Assembly (NCBI GenBank): GCA_031265585.1
Contig: JAISCL010000134.1
Location: forward strand, 1 to 56,044
Reading direction: 5' to 3'
Length of the DNA stretch: 56,044 nt
Source of the DNA: Tannerella sp.
Lineage (GTDB): Bacteria > Bacteroidota > Bacteroidia > Bacteroidales > Tannerellaceae
The notes beneath the pieces are model-generated. The model was not told where the DNA came from. It did not search any database and worked only from the letters and a program-made list of their open reading frames with translations. The translations under genes and the position numbers were made by a program. Positions 42,709 through 51,950 of this stretch are shown here, piece by piece. Numbering within the stretch: the first letter of the stretch is position 1; each line of letters opens with the position of its first letter.

Positions 42709-44436
42709 ATGAATACATTCGAAGAAATGGGCGTAATGCCTGAAATCAGAAAGGCCATCAGTGAAATGGGCTATGTTGCACCTATGCCGGTACAGGAAGA
42801 AGTAATACCGCTTATGCTGGAGGATACGGGAGATATTATCGCCCTGGCACAGACCGGCACCGGAAAAACAGCCGCTTACGGTATTCCCATACTGCAACGG
42901 ACGGATATCAAACTGCGCCGTCCGCAGACACTCATCCTGTGCCCTACACGTGAATTATGCCTGCAAATCGCATCCGATCTCAATGATTACTCCAAATATA
43001 TGAGTAACCTGTCGGTGCTTCCCGTATATGGAGGCTCCAGTATTGAAAGCCAGATCAAAACGCTGTCCAAAAGCGTACAGGTCATTGTGGCGACCCCCGG
43101 ACGCCTGATGGACCTGATGAACCGCCGTGTCGCCGATCTTTCCGATATAAAGAATGTAATCCTTGACGAGGCGGACGAAATGCTTTCGATGGGCTTCGCG
43201 GAAGACATCGAAGAAATACTCTCCAAAGTTCCGGACAAACGGAATATGCTTTTATTTTCCGCAACGATGCCGAAGGAAATCGCCAAAATAACCGGAAAGT
43301 ATATGCACGCCCCGCGCGAGATTGTGATCGGCGAGAAAAATAGAAGCAACGAAAACATACGTCATATTTACTACACCGTACATGCCAAAGATAAATACCT
43401 GGCGCTTAAACGGATTGCCGATTATTACCCGAATATATACGGCATCATTTTCTGCCGTACGCGACGGGAGACACAGGAAATCGCAGACAAGCTGATACAC
43501 GACGGATACAACGCGGACGCCCTGCACGGGGAACTGACGCAGGCGGCGCGCGATTATGTCATGCAGAAATTCCGGAACCGGAACCTGCAGATCCTCGTCG
43601 CAACCGATGTCGCCGCAAGAGGGCTGGATGTGAATAACCTGACGCATGTGATCCATTTCGGACTGCCCGACGAAGCGGAAGCCTATACACACCGTAGCGG
43701 CCGAACCGCACGCGGAGGTAAAACCGGTATTTCCATTGCCATCTGTCACATCAAGGAAAAAGGCAAACTCCGCAAAATAATGGAATCTGCGAATTGTAAA
43801 TTTGAGAAAGGAACCATTCCCGACAGCAAAACAATCTGTGAAAAACAACTGTTTAACTTCGCCGACAAAATAGAAAAAGTAAAAGTCAACGAAGAAGAGA
43901 TCGCGGCCTTGATGCCCTCCATTTTCCGCAAGTTAGACTGGCTTGAAAAAGAAGATATTATCAAACGGGTTATATCCCTGGAGTTTGATCGCCTGATTGA
44001 TTATTATCAAAAAGCAGAAGACATTGAAGCCGTGGACGAAAAACGCGCAAGCACCGATACCGGGCGGAACCGGGAAGGACGGCGCAGACTGTCTTCCGAC
44101 CAGCCGGGAGACGGAATGAAAATCCTCAAACTTAATTTCGGGAAGAAAGACACACTGCTGCCGGCGCAACTGATAGAACTTGTAAACCATTGCGTAAAAG
44201 GGAAAAGGGTAGATATAGGACGCATTGACCTGTATGATAAATTTACGCTTTTTGAAGTGGGCGAAGGAGATGCAAGCCGCGTCATGGATGCGATGAACAG
44301 TTTCGAGGCCGACGGAAAGGCGATCATCGTAAAACCGGCCACAGAAAAAGGAATCTCAAAAAAATATGACCCCAAAAGAGAAAACAGCCGGAATGGTTAT
44401 AGCCGGAATAACAAAAAACGAAAAAAATACAATTAA
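42709..44436 (+). CDS. DEAD-box RNA helicase with DbpA-type RNA-binding C-terminus
   Basis: 575 residues. ATP-dependent RNA helicase of the DeaD/CshA group, acting in ribosome assembly or RNA decay, especially at low temperature. Seen here: Q motif region GYVAPMPVQEEVIP near 21-34, Walker A AQTGTGKT at 47-54, PTRELCLQIA, TPGRLMDLM, DEADEMLSMGF near 150, SATMP, then in domain 2 IIFCRTRRETQEIADKL, VATDVAARGLD and HRSGRTARGG. After a linker with charged and Gly residues there is a DbpA-type RNA-binding domain (about 465-555: ILKLNFGKKDTLLPAQLIEL) and a basic Asn/Lys-rich tail. Monocistronic with its own promoter. Confidence 0.93.
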   Translation: MNTFEEMGVMPEIRKAISEMGYVAPMPVQEEVIPLMLEDTGDIIALAQTGTGKTAAYGIPILQRTDIKLRRPQTLILCPTRELCLQIASDLNDYSKYMSNLSVLPVYGGSSIESQIKTLSKSVQVIVATPGRLMDLMNRRVADLSDIKNVILDEADEMLSMGFAEDIEEILSKVPDKRNMLLFSATMPKEIAKITGKYMHAPREIVIGEKNRSNENIRHIYYTVHAKDKYLALKRIADYYPNIYGIIFCRTRRETQEIADKLIHDGYNADALHGELTQAARDYVMQKFRNRNLQILVATDVAARGLDVNNLTHVIHFGLPDEAEAYTHRSGRTARGGKTGISIAICHIKEKGKLRKIMESANCKFEKGTIPDSKTICEKQLFNFADKIEKVKVNEEEIAALMPSIFRKLDWLEKEDIIKRVISLEFDRLIDYYQKAEDIEAVDEKRASTDTGRNREGRRRLSSDQPGDGMKILKLNFGKKDTLLPAQLIELVNHCVKGKRVDIGRIDLYDKFTLFEVGEGDASRVMDAMNSFEADGKAIIVKPATEKGISKKYDPKRENSRNGYSRNNKKRKKYN

Positions 44437-44447
44437 TCCGTTTTTAG

Positions 44448-44479
44448 TTTGATATTTCAAACTCTTTGTTTTATCTTTG
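44448..44479 (+). promoter_or_regulatory. canonical Bacteroidota promoter for the 581-residue gene
   Basis: TTTG at 44448-44451, a 20-bp spacer, and TATCTTTG at 44472-44479: the best -33/-7 pair in the window. It leaves a leader of roughly 145 nt before the start codon, in which I see no known riboswitch. Confidence 0.7.
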
Positions 44480-44631
44480 CCGCGTTTCAGATCAATGAGT
44501 ATAAACTGAATAACGGGCGTTGAATATTGGAAAAATGCTTTTGATATTTAAAGTGCACTAATATTCAGTAGTTTCCGCGCCCGCAAGATAAAAAAACAAT
44601 CCCTTCTCCGGAAACTGTTGGGGGTAAAATT

Positions 44632-46377
44632 ATGTGGCGTATGAAACAGCTAATTACTTGTATGCTATTATTATCGGGAACGGTATACGGTCTTCATGCA
44701 CAGGATAAAATCGTATTACGCAACGACCGTGCCATTGAAGTGCATGTTCAAAGAGTCCTCGAAAACCGTGTGGAATACACTTATCCGGGCGAAACTTCCA
44801 TTTATGAAAGACCTAAATCCGCTATCTCCTATATCCTTTACGAAGATGGAAGAAAAGAAGTATTTGATGAAAGCGCACGCACTTCGTCGGACAACCGCAG
44901 TGCTTCAACGCGCGAAACCTCATCCGCCCGGACTTCCGGAAGCGGCGCATCTTCCACAGGAAACCGGTTGTCGAACGACGACGAAATTTTCTGGCAGGAT
45001 GTAAAAACTACCTTTATGGAATCCGAAGTAAGCGGTATGAACCGCTTGAAACGCATTTCGGCCGTATCGGGCATCAGTTACAAAGATGCGATCCAGCAAT
45101 TAAAGAAAAAGGCTGCCGCCATGGGAGGGACAGCGATCTTAGTGATGGATGTGCCGGAAAACGATTCCGGAAACGATATTGAAGTGATCGGTATTGCTTA
45201 CCGGGACGAAAACATGGAGTACACGCCCCGGAGCGCAAACGAACGGAGTACGGTTCCGGTCGAATCGTCGTCCAACATTCGCCGCCGCCGCATTGCACAG
45301 CAGATGGAAAGCTATAACAATGAATCGAACCTGACATTTAATGACAATACAAAAAGCTCTTCACAAAGCAACCGCAGCTCGTCATCACGTCAAACCTCAT
45401 CATCACGGGGCGATGCCTCATCACGCCAGACGTATGGCAACGAAGATTCCCCCGATGCCATTTACCTGACGAACGGACGTGTCGTCAGAGGAATCATTGA
45501 AGAGTTCGAACCGGATGATTTCGTAAGCCTGCGTACGCCAACCGGAAAAGTCTACGAATATTCAATGGATGATGTAAAACGCATATCACGCGGTTTGGAG
45601 CGCAGCGGCGGCAAATCTTCTGCTTCCGCAAAAAAAACGCAACCGCGCAGTTCTTCCAGGTATGAAGACGGGGATGACGACAGGTATGACAACCGCAGAT
45701 CCTCCTCCCGGCGTAACGACGACGGTTACAGCAATTACAGCGTAAGCGGATATAAGGGCACATTTGACCTGGGTTATAACCTCCCGATGGGAGGAACAGG
45801 CGAAAAGGGCAATTTCGAGATCAATACAAGCCACGGATACCAGCTCAATGAATATCTTTTCGTAGGAGCAGGCCTCGGATTACACATGTACAATGCACGC
45901 GATGCAAAAATGACGGATCCCGACAGCTATCCCCAGTATGTACCTAAACCGGGAACTTCTTCCGACACTAAGATCACACCTTTTGATTCGGTAACCTATA
46001 TGCATGCGGTAGACTCTTCCTATATGACATTGCCTGTATTTATAGATGTACGCGGATACTATCCGTTACCAAACAGTGCAATCACTCCGTTTGCCACGTT
46101 CCGGTTTGGCTATGCATTCAACCTGAGCGACGGATTCGGAGGAATGGGACTTTATATGAATCCGGCGATCGGCATCAAGTATCAGATATCACCTGTGATC
46201 GGTATTAATTTCAGTATAGGATATTCATATCAGAGCTACGGAGGCATTCCCGGAAAGAATGGAGACGGAGGATATGGCTATTATTACTTCAAAGATGAAG
46301 CAGGCAAAAACAGCAATACCAAATACGAAGCCAAAGGCGCCGGAGGAATCAGCCTGAAATTAGGCGTTGAATTTTAA
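44632..46377 (+). CDS. secreted two-repeat Sm-like/outer-membrane-barrel protein
   Basis: 581 residues (a second in-frame ATG at 44641 gives MKQLITCMLLL and an equally good signal; cleavage near YGLHAQ). Layout: a small beta domain at about 25-80 (DKIVLRNDRAIEVHVQRV); a Ser/Arg/Thr linker; a helical/beta domain about 118-200 (RLKRISAVSGISYKDAIQQL, then MGGTAILVMDVPEN) that recalls RcsF/YbjQ-type small domains; a long Ser-rich linker; a second copy of the small beta domain about 277-325 (DAIYLTNGRVVRGIIEEFEP); a charged linker; and a C-terminal beta-barrel-like domain (about 375-581, ending LKLGVEF). The function is unknown. The downstream gene is a shorter paralogue with one small domain plus barrel. 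Confidence 0.65.
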   Translation: MWRMKQLITCMLLLSGTVYGLHAQDKIVLRNDRAIEVHVQRVLENRVEYTYPGETSIYERPKSAISYILYEDGRKEVFDESARTSSDNRSASTRETSSARTSGSGASSTGNRLSNDDEIFWQDVKTTFMESEVSGMNRLKRISAVSGISYKDAIQQLKKKAAAMGGTAILVMDVPENDSGNDIEVIGIAYRDENMEYTPRSANERSTVPVESSSNIRRRRIAQQMESYNNESNLTFNDNTKSSSQSNRSSSSRQTSSSRGDASSRQTYGNEDSPDAIYLTNGRVVRGIIEEFEPDDFVSLRTPTGKVYEYSMDDVKRISRGLERSGGKSSASAKKTQPRSSSRYEDGDDDRYDNRRSSSRRNDDGYSNYSVSGYKGTFDLGYNLPMGGTGEKGNFEINTSHGYQLNEYLFVGAGLGLHMYNARDAKMTDPDSYPQYVPKPGTSSDTKITPFDSVTYMHAVDSSYMTLPVFIDVRGYYPLPNSAITPFATFRFGYAFNLSDGFGGMGLYMNPAIGIKYQISPVIGINFSIGYSYQSYGGIPGKNGDGGYGYYYFKDEAGKNSNTKYEAKGAGGISLKLGVEF

Positions 46378-46402
46378 AAAAAGCATAAAACAGATACTAA
46401 AG

Positions 46403-46437
46403 AAAGCAGATGCATTGACTTGTTTCTGCTTTTTTTA
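46403..46437 (+). terminator. intrinsic terminator
   Basis: Stem AAAGCAGA / TCTGCTTT with a 14-nt loop followed by a T-run (TTTTT), 25 bp after the upstream stop. Confidence 0.75.
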
Positions 46438-46469
46438 TACAATTATAATGAATAACATTTCTAAATAAC

Positions 46470-46477
46470 TAACTTTG
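46470..46477 (+). promoter_or_regulatory. -7 box for the 286-residue paralogue
   Basis: TAACTTTG, 24 bp before ATG 46502; it rules out an upstream TTG start at 46475. Confidence 0.5.
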
Positions 46478-46501
46478 TCCCATTATTTAAATATGTATAT
46501 C

Positions 46502-47362
46502 ATGAAAAAAATTGTATTTCTATTCATTTTGTTATTCGCAGCCACATTCGGCAGTATGGCACAGGACTATCAGGAAGTCGTATATCTGACAGACGGGAGC
46601 ATTATAAAAGGATTTATTATTGAACAGGTGCCCGATGATTACCTCAAAATAGAAACTGCCAGCGGCAAAATCTATACAATAGAGATGTATGAAGTCGAAA
46701 AAATCATAAAGGAAAGACAAAGAAGCAGAACGCAAACTAACAGAAGACAAAATATAGACAGATACAGATACAACAGTAATAACCGGTATAATGATCGTTA
46801 TTCATCAAGAAACAGATCCGACTATTATGACGATGAATATGATTATGACGAATACAAAAACTATTCATACTTTCCCAACAGAGGGTATAAAGGTTTTATT
46901 GATTTGGGATACTCTTACGGGACCGAATCAAAAATCGGATCATACAGTTTCAGTGGTGAAGACCGGGTTGAATTTTCAACATCACATGGCATTCTAATTA
47001 ATCCGTATTTTTTTGTAGGATTAGGAATGGGATTTCATTATTATACAGGCTATCATGATGGTGATGATTACTATTATTATGATGATGATAATGCCGTCAT
47101 AGAAATTCCCATTTTTGGCCATATAAGAAGTCATTTCATAGATAAAAGAGTTTCTCCTTTTGCAGATGTAAAATTAGGATATTCCGTATATGATGTCACA
47201 GGATTATATTTTTCACCGTCTGTAGGATGCAGATTTGCAAAAGGCAGCAGATCGGCTTTCTGGATTAGTTTGGGATATACCGTTCAACAGATTGATGAGT
47301 CATACTACAATACGTCTGCCAGCAGCAATGCCGTTTCTTTAAAAATAGGATGGGACTTTTAA
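46502..47362 (+). CDS. secreted Sm-like/outer-membrane-barrel protein, paralogue of the upstream gene
   Basis: 286 residues from ATG 46502 (MKKIVFLFILLFAATFGSMA signal). A small beta domain at about 23-72 reads VVYLTDGSIIKGFIIEQVP and matches the second small domain of the preceding protein (AIYLTNGRVVRGIIEEFEP) nearly strand for strand. Then a Tyr/Arg/Asn/Asp-rich linker, and a barrel-like domain from GYKGFIDLGYSYG to VSLKIGWDF, again matching GYKGTFDLGYN...LKLGVEF upstream. It clearly arose by duplication, yet is much more AT-rich than its partner. Own promoter and terminators, so separately regulated. Function unknown. Confidence 0.65.
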   Translation: MKKIVFLFILLFAATFGSMAQDYQEVVYLTDGSIIKGFIIEQVPDDYLKIETASGKIYTIEMYEVEKIIKERQRSRTQTNRRQNIDRYRYNSNNRYNDRYSSRNRSDYYDDEYDYDEYKNYSYFPNRGYKGFIDLGYSYGTESKIGSYSFSGEDRVEFSTSHGILINPYFFVGLGMGFHYYTGYHDGDDYYYYDDDNAVIEIPIFGHIRSHFIDKRVSPFADVKLGYSVYDVTGLYFSPSVGCRFAKGSRSAFWISLGYTVQQIDESYYNTSASSNAVSLKIGWDF

Positions 47363-47381
47363 AAACACAGCAATGATTTCA

Positions 47382-47429
47382 GAAAAAACATGCAGATGTA
47401 TTATATTTTTACACATCTGCATGTTTTTT
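47382..47429. terminator. bidirectional-type intrinsic terminator
   Basis: Perfect 12-bp stem ACATGCAGATGT / ACATCTGCATGT flanked by an A-run on the left and a T-run on the right, with a 13-nt loop. Ends the upstream gene before the metG promoter. Confidence 0.8.
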
Positions 47430-47443
47430 AGCGGAAAATCGCG

Positions 47444-47451
47444 TACATTTG
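47444..47451 (+). promoter_or_regulatory. -7 box of the metG promoter
   Basis: TACATTTG, 19 bp before the metG ATG. Confidence 0.5.
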
Positions 47452-47470
47452 CAGGCAAAATCAACTGTAA

Positions 47471-49513
47471 ATGGAAGCAAAAAATTTCAAAAGAACACTG
47501 ATTACTTCAGCATTACCTTATGCGAACGGACCGGTACATATCGGTCACCTGGCCGGAGTTTATGTCCCGGCAGATATATATGCCCGTTATCTGCGCCTGA
47601 AAGGTGAAGAGGTATTATTTATAGGAGGATCCGACGAACATGGCGTACCGATTACCATACGCGCCCGGAAAGAAGAGGTGACGCCACAGGATATTGTAGA
47701 CCGCTATCACAACATCATCAAAGAGTCATTTGAAGATTTTGGCATTACATTTGATATTTATTCCCGTACAACATCTGAAACACACCGTCAAACGGCATCC
47801 GAATTTTTCCGCACGCTTTATGAAAAAGGAGTGTTCATCGAAAGAACAAGTGAACAATATTATGACGGGGAAGCAAAACAATTCCTGGCCGACCGTTATA
47901 TCATCGGTACCTGTCCGCATTGCGGCAATGAACGTGCATACGGAGACCAGTGTGAAGCCTGCGGAACATCCCTGAATCCAACCGACCTGAAAAATCCGAA
48001 ATCGACCATCAGCGGAAGCCGTCCCGTAATGCGTGAAACAAAACACTGGTACCTCCCCCTCGATCAGTACGAACCGTTCCTCCGGAAATGGATCCTGGAA
48101 GACCATAAGGAATGGAAGCCGAACGTCTATGGCCAGTGCAAAAGCTGGCTGGATATGGGTTTGCAGCCCCGTGCCGTAAGCCGTGACCTGGACTGGGGCA
48201 TTCCTGTCCCGGTAGAAGGAGTGGAAGGAAAAGTACTGTACGTATGGTTTGACGCTCCCATCGGATACATCTCCAATACGAAAGAGTTATGCGCCGGCGA
48301 CTGGGAAAAATGGTGGAAAGACCCTGAAACAAAATTAGTACACTTCATCGGGAAGGACAATATCGTGTTCCATTGCATCGTTTTTCCGGCTATGCTCAAA
48401 GCGGAAGGCTCCTTTATTTTGCCGGATAACGTTCCGGCAAACGAATTTCTGAACCTGGAAGGTGATAAGATCTCCACATCGGAGAACCGGGCCGTATGGC
48501 TTCACGAATATCTTGAAGACCTGCCGGGTAAACAGGACGTATTGCGTTATGTACTTACAGCCAATGCTCCCGAAACGAAAGACAATGATTTCACCTGGAA
48601 AGATTTTCAGGCGCGTAACAACAACGAACTGGTAGCTATATTCGGAAACTTTGTCAACCGGACATTGAGACTGACCGGCAACTATTTTGAAAATAAAGTT
48701 CCCGTATGCGGTGAATTGACAGATTATGACAGGGAAACGCTGAAAGAATTTGCCGGTGTAAGAATTGATCTGGAAAAACTGCTGGATACGTATCATTTCC
48801 GTGACGCACAGAGGGAAGCGATGAACATCGCCCGCACAGGTAACAAATATTTAGCGGATACCGAGCCTTGGAAACTGGCAAAAACAGATATGAACCGGGT
48901 AGCGACCATCCTGAATATATCCCTCCAGATAACCGCGAACCTGTCCATCGCCTTCAGGCCATTCCTGCCGTTCAGCATGGAAAAACTGAATAAGATGCTT
49001 AATATAAAATCGATGGAATGGGACCGGTTAGGTTCTACAGAATTACTGGAAGCAGGCCATTCGCTGGGAACGGCCGAGCTTCTTTTTGAAAAGATTGATG
49101 ATGGGATCATCGAAAAGCAGATACAAAAACTGCTGGCTACGAAAAAAAGGAACAAAGCGGCAGATAAACAAACAGCACCTGTCCGGGAAACGGTTGATTT
49201 TGCCGATTTTACAAAATTGGATATCCGGGCAGGCACCGTACTTGAATGTATCAAAGTGCCGAAAGCAGACAAACTGTTACAGTTCCGGATTGACGACGGA
49301 CTTGGCGGACGAACGATTATTTCCGGTATCGCAAACTATTATAAACCGGAAGATCTGGTCGGTAAACAGGTTTGTTTTATTGCCAACCTGGCCCCGCGCA
49401 AACTGAAAGGAATCCTGTCGGAAGGGATGATCCTGTCGGCGGAAAATGCGGACGGCAGCCTTGCCGTTATTATGCCGGAAAAAAATGTTATACCGGGGAG
49501 TGAAGTAAAATAA
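47471..49513 (+). CDS. metG: methionyl-tRNA synthetase
   Basis: 680 residues, the usual length for Bacteroidota. Class I aminoacyl-tRNA synthetase charging tRNA-Met. Seen here: [18 protein letters not shown] with HIGH at 23-26; a zinc knuckle [18 protein letters not shown] near 143-160; the KMSKS-equivalent [13 protein letters not shown] near 334-346; the helical anticodon-binding domain (about 390-550); and a C-terminal Trbp111/EMAP-like tRNA-binding domain from about 577 ([20 protein letters not shown], then [10 protein letters not shown]). One base separates its stop from the DegT aminotransferase gene, so the two are probably co-transcribed. Confidence 0.96.
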   Translation: MEAKNFKRTLITSALPYANGPVHIGHLAGVYVPADIYARYLRLKGEEVLFIGGSDEHGVPITIRARKEEVTPQDIVDRYHNIIKESFEDFGITFDIYSRTTSETHRQTASEFFRTLYEKGVFIERTSEQYYDGEAKQFLADRYIIGTCPHCGNERAYGDQCEACGTSLNPTDLKNPKSTISGSRPVMRETKHWYLPLDQYEPFLRKWILEDHKEWKPNVYGQCKSWLDMGLQPRAVSRDLDWGIPVPVEGVEGKVLYVWFDAPIGYISNTKELCAGDWEKWWKDPETKLVHFIGKDNIVFHCIVFPAMLKAEGSFILPDNVPANEFLNLEGDKISTSENRAVWLHEYLEDLPGKQDVLRYVLTANAPETKDNDFTWKDFQARNNNELVAIFGNFVNRTLRLTGNYFENKVPVCGELTDYDRETLKEFAGVRIDLEKLLDTYHFRDAQREAMNIARTGNKYLADTEPWKLAKTDMNRVATILNISLQITANLSIAFRPFLPFSMEKLNKMLNIKSMEWDRLGSTELLEAGHSLGTAELLFEKIDDGIIEKQIQKLLATKKRNKAADKQTAPVRETVDFADFTKLDIRAGTVLECIKVPKADKLLQFRIDDGLGGRTIISGIANYYKPEDLVGKQVCFIANLAPRKLKGILSEGMILSAENADGSLAVIMPEKNVIPGSEVK

Positions 49514-49514
49514 G

Positions 49515-50651
49515 ATGAACAGATCCATCCGGATGGTTGATTTAAGCAGCCAGTACCTGCGCCTGAAAAAAGAAATAGACCGGGCGGTACAGGACGTTTT
49601 TATAAATGCGGAATTTATAAACGGCCCTCCCGTAAAAACATTCTGTGAACGCCTGGCTTCCTACATGGATGTTCCGTACGTTATCCCGTGCGGGAACGGG
49701 ACGGATGCACTCCGCCTGGCTCTACAGGCATTAAACATAGGGCCTGAAAACGATGTGATCGTACCGGCATTCACCTATATTGCCCCGATTGAGGCGATCG
49801 CTTCGGTTGGCGCCGCTCCTGTCGTGGTGGATGTCGATCCTCAAACGTTCAATATGAATCCGGATCTTCTTGAAAAAGCGGTCACTGCCAGGACAAAAGC
49901 AATTATTGCCGTACACCTGTTCGGACAGTCATGCGACATGGAAAGAATACTGAAAATCGCCGGCAAATATAAATTAACGGTCATTGAAGATAATGCGCAA
50001 TCGCTTGGAGCAAGTTATACCTGCAACGGTGGCCGCAGCCGGAAATCCGGAACGATAGGGCGTATCGGCATCACCTCCTTTTTCCCGACAAAACCGCTGG
50101 CCTGCTATGGGGATGGCGGCGCACTCTTCACTTCCGACGGGGAACTGGCGGAACAGATCCGCTTACTTGCCAACCACGGACAAACAGAAAAATACCGTCA
50201 TAAAATAATCGGCAGCAATTCCCGTTTGGATACGGTACAGGCTGCGATACTGAATGTAAAACTGGATTATATGGATGAATTTACAGCGCGGCGCAAGCAG
50301 ATCGCCCAACAATATGACCGGACATTAAAAAGCTGTCCGGGCATCATATTACCGGCGACATGCAGCTATTCCACACATGTATATCATCAATATACGATTC
50401 AGGTACAAAACGGAAAACGTGACGCATTGAAAACTTTTTTAGCCTCCAAAGGGATTCCGTCTATGATTTACTATCCGTTACCTGTACACGAACAGGAAGC
50501 ATATAAATGGGTGGCGCGTTTGTCCGGTGACCTGAACGAATCCGGACGTTTGTGCCGTGAAGTCCTTTCCCTCCCGATACATTCGGAAATGACGGATGAG
50601 GAACAGGCATTTATCATTGACACTATCGGACAGTTTTTCTTCCATAGTTAA
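49515..50651 (+). CDS. DegT/DnrJ/EryC1-family nucleotide-sugar aminotransferase
   Basis: 378 residues, PLP-dependent, cytoplasmic. It transfers an amino group to a keto sugar nucleotide. Seen here: start MVDLSSQYLRLKKEID, GNGTDALRLAL near 61-70, the PAFTYIAPIEAI block, VIEDNAQSLGA (Asp159 binding the pyridine ring), and the internal-aldimine lysine in SFFPTKPLACYGDGGA (Lys193), followed by NHGQ and NSRLDTVQAAIL. The next gene is a WlbA-like oxidoreductase, so a C3-oxidation/C3-amination pair (WlbA/WlbC style, making a 3-amino UDP-sugar) is likely. Start ATG one base after metG. Confidence 0.9.
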   Translation: MNRSIRMVDLSSQYLRLKKEIDRAVQDVFINAEFINGPPVKTFCERLASYMDVPYVIPCGNGTDALRLALQALNIGPENDVIVPAFTYIAPIEAIASVGAAPVVVDVDPQTFNMNPDLLEKAVTARTKAIIAVHLFGQSCDMERILKIAGKYKLTVIEDNAQSLGASYTCNGGRSRKSGTIGRIGITSFFPTKPLACYGDGGALFTSDGELAEQIRLLANHGQTEKYRHKIIGSNSRLDTVQAAILNVKLDYMDEFTARRKQIAQQYDRTLKSCPGIILPATCSYSTHVYHQYTIQVQNGKRDALKTFLASKGIPSMIYYPLPVHEQEAYKWVARLSGDLNESGRLCREVLSLPIHSEMTDEEQAFIIDTIGQFFFHS

Positions 50652-50691
50652 ATCAATTCCTGATTTTATTATGAAAATTCCTGTAAATTTG

Positions 50692-50699
50692 TATATTTG
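50692..50699 (+). promoter_or_regulatory. -7 box for the oxidoreductase gene
   Basis: TATATTTG, about 73 bp before ATG 50772; it excludes an earlier in-frame start at 50697. Confidence 0.5.
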
Positions 50700-50771
50700 C
50701 AGCGTTTTTGTCATACCATCCGTGGGAGTGACGGGGCTTTGCCGTATTCAGGCGAACAGATCTTTTATAAT

Positions 50772-51803
50772 ATGATGAAAAAAATTCGATTCGCAGTCAT
50801 CGGATGCGGACACATCGGCAAACGTCATGCTGAGATGATCACCCGCGAGAAAGGCGCTGAGTTAGTAGCGCTTTGTGATATCCTGCCCGAAAATGAACTC
50901 GGAATCGAAGCGTATGATGTTCCATTCTTCAGGAGTCTCGAAGAACTGCTGAAAAGCAGCACATCGTTTGATGTATTGAATATCTGCACACCGAACGGAT
51001 TACATGCAGGTATGGCTGTAAAGGCAATCGAATCCGGAGTTCATGCCGTCATTGAAAAACCGATGTCCCTGACTGTTTCCGATGCGGAAAAGGTCATCTT
51101 TGCCGGATTAAAATACCACCGGCAGATATTCTGTGTCATGCAAAACCGCTATTCCCCTCCCTCCGTATGGATAAAAGAGATGATGGCATCAGGCCGGTTG
51201 GGAAAGATTTATATGGTACAGCTGAGCTGCTACTGGAACCGCGATGAACGTTATTACAAAGCAGGGGGATGGCATGGAACAGCGGATTTGGACGGGGGAA
51301 CGCTTTTTACACAATTTTCTCACTTCGTCGATATCATGTACTGGCTTTTGGGTGATATAACCGATATCCAGGCGCGATTTGCAGATTTCAATCATACCGG
51401 AATGACCGATTTTGAGGACTCGGGCATTGTTCATTTCCGCTTTACAGAAAGCGGAGGCATGGGGTCTTTGAATTATTCCACCTCCGTCCGGGATAAAAAT
51501 TTAGAGAGCAGCCTGTTAATAATCGCAGAAAACGGCAGCATCAAAATAGGCGGACAATACATGGACAAAGTCGAATACTGCCATATAAAAAACTATGAAA
51601 TGCCGGAACTGGAACCGACCAACCCCGGCAACGATTACGGATCATACAAAGGCTCGGCCCAAAACCATCATTTAGTGATCCGCAATGTGGTGAATGTACT
51701 ATCGTCCGGCAATTCCTCAGAAACAATCACAACGAATGTCCTCGAAGGAATGAAAGTAGTTGATATCATCGAACGGATCTATAAAAACAAGGCAGGCAAG
51801 TGA
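50772..51803 (+). CDS. Gfo/Idh/MocA-family oxidoreductase, WlbA-like
   Basis: 343 residues from ATG 50772 (a second ATG is directly adjacent). NAD-dependent sugar dehydrogenase. The Rossmann motif FAVIGCGHIGKRHAEM is at the N-terminus, NICTPNGLHAGMAVKAIE and HAVIEKPMSLTVSDAEK near 70-105 carry the family EKP lysine, and the C-terminal domain has QNRYSPPSVWIKEMM, then GGWHGTADLDGGTLFTQFSH and a FVDIMYWLLGD segment. The WHGT...DGGTLFTQ..H pattern is characteristic of the WlbA/WbpB group that oxidises C3 of UDP-HexNAc(A). It fits with the upstream DegT aminotransferase. Own promoter. Product probably enters a surface polysaccharide or LPS. Confidence 0.87.
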   Translation: MMKKIRFAVIGCGHIGKRHAEMITREKGAELVALCDILPENELGIEAYDVPFFRSLEELLKSSTSFDVLNICTPNGLHAGMAVKAIESGVHAVIEKPMSLTVSDAEKVIFAGLKYHRQIFCVMQNRYSPPSVWIKEMMASGRLGKIYMVQLSCYWNRDERYYKAGGWHGTADLDGGTLFTQFSHFVDIMYWLLGDITDIQARFADFNHTGMTDFEDSGIVHFRFTESGGMGSLNYSTSVRDKNLESSLLIIAENGSIKIGGQYMDKVEYCHIKNYEMPELEPTNPGNDYGSYKGSAQNHHLVIRNVVNVLSSGNSSETITTNVLEGMKVVDIIERIYKNKAGK

Positions 51804-51833
51804 AATCTTCCAAAATAATTCAAACGGATCCGG

Positions 51834-51950
51834 ATGGAAGCCTGTGCGGACCTGTTTAGCATTGAGCAGAACCAGTGTTATCTGCTGATACACGGATTAT
51901 GGGAGATCTATTTTTTTAGATGTTTCCCGGATAATAAATTCACTTTATGA
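51834..51950 (+). CDS. possible 38-residue ORF coupled to the transketolase start
   Basis: ATG 51834 begins MEACADLFSIEQNQCYLL and the frame ends with TGA at 51948-51950, overlapping the transketolase ATG as ATGA. It fills the otherwise empty 143-bp gap. No family recognised; the coding look is modest and it may be a leader ORF or chance. Confidence 0.28.
   Translation: MEACADLFSIEQNQCYLLIHGLWEIYFFRCFPDNKFTL

Noticed and set aside
43252-43848. 198-codon minus-strand frame inside the helicase gene
   Set aside because: Antisense to intact DEAD-box motifs.
44480-44631. Riboswitch or structured leader before the 581-residue gene
   Set aside because: A leader of about 145 nt is implied, but I could not find a convincing conserved fold by eye.
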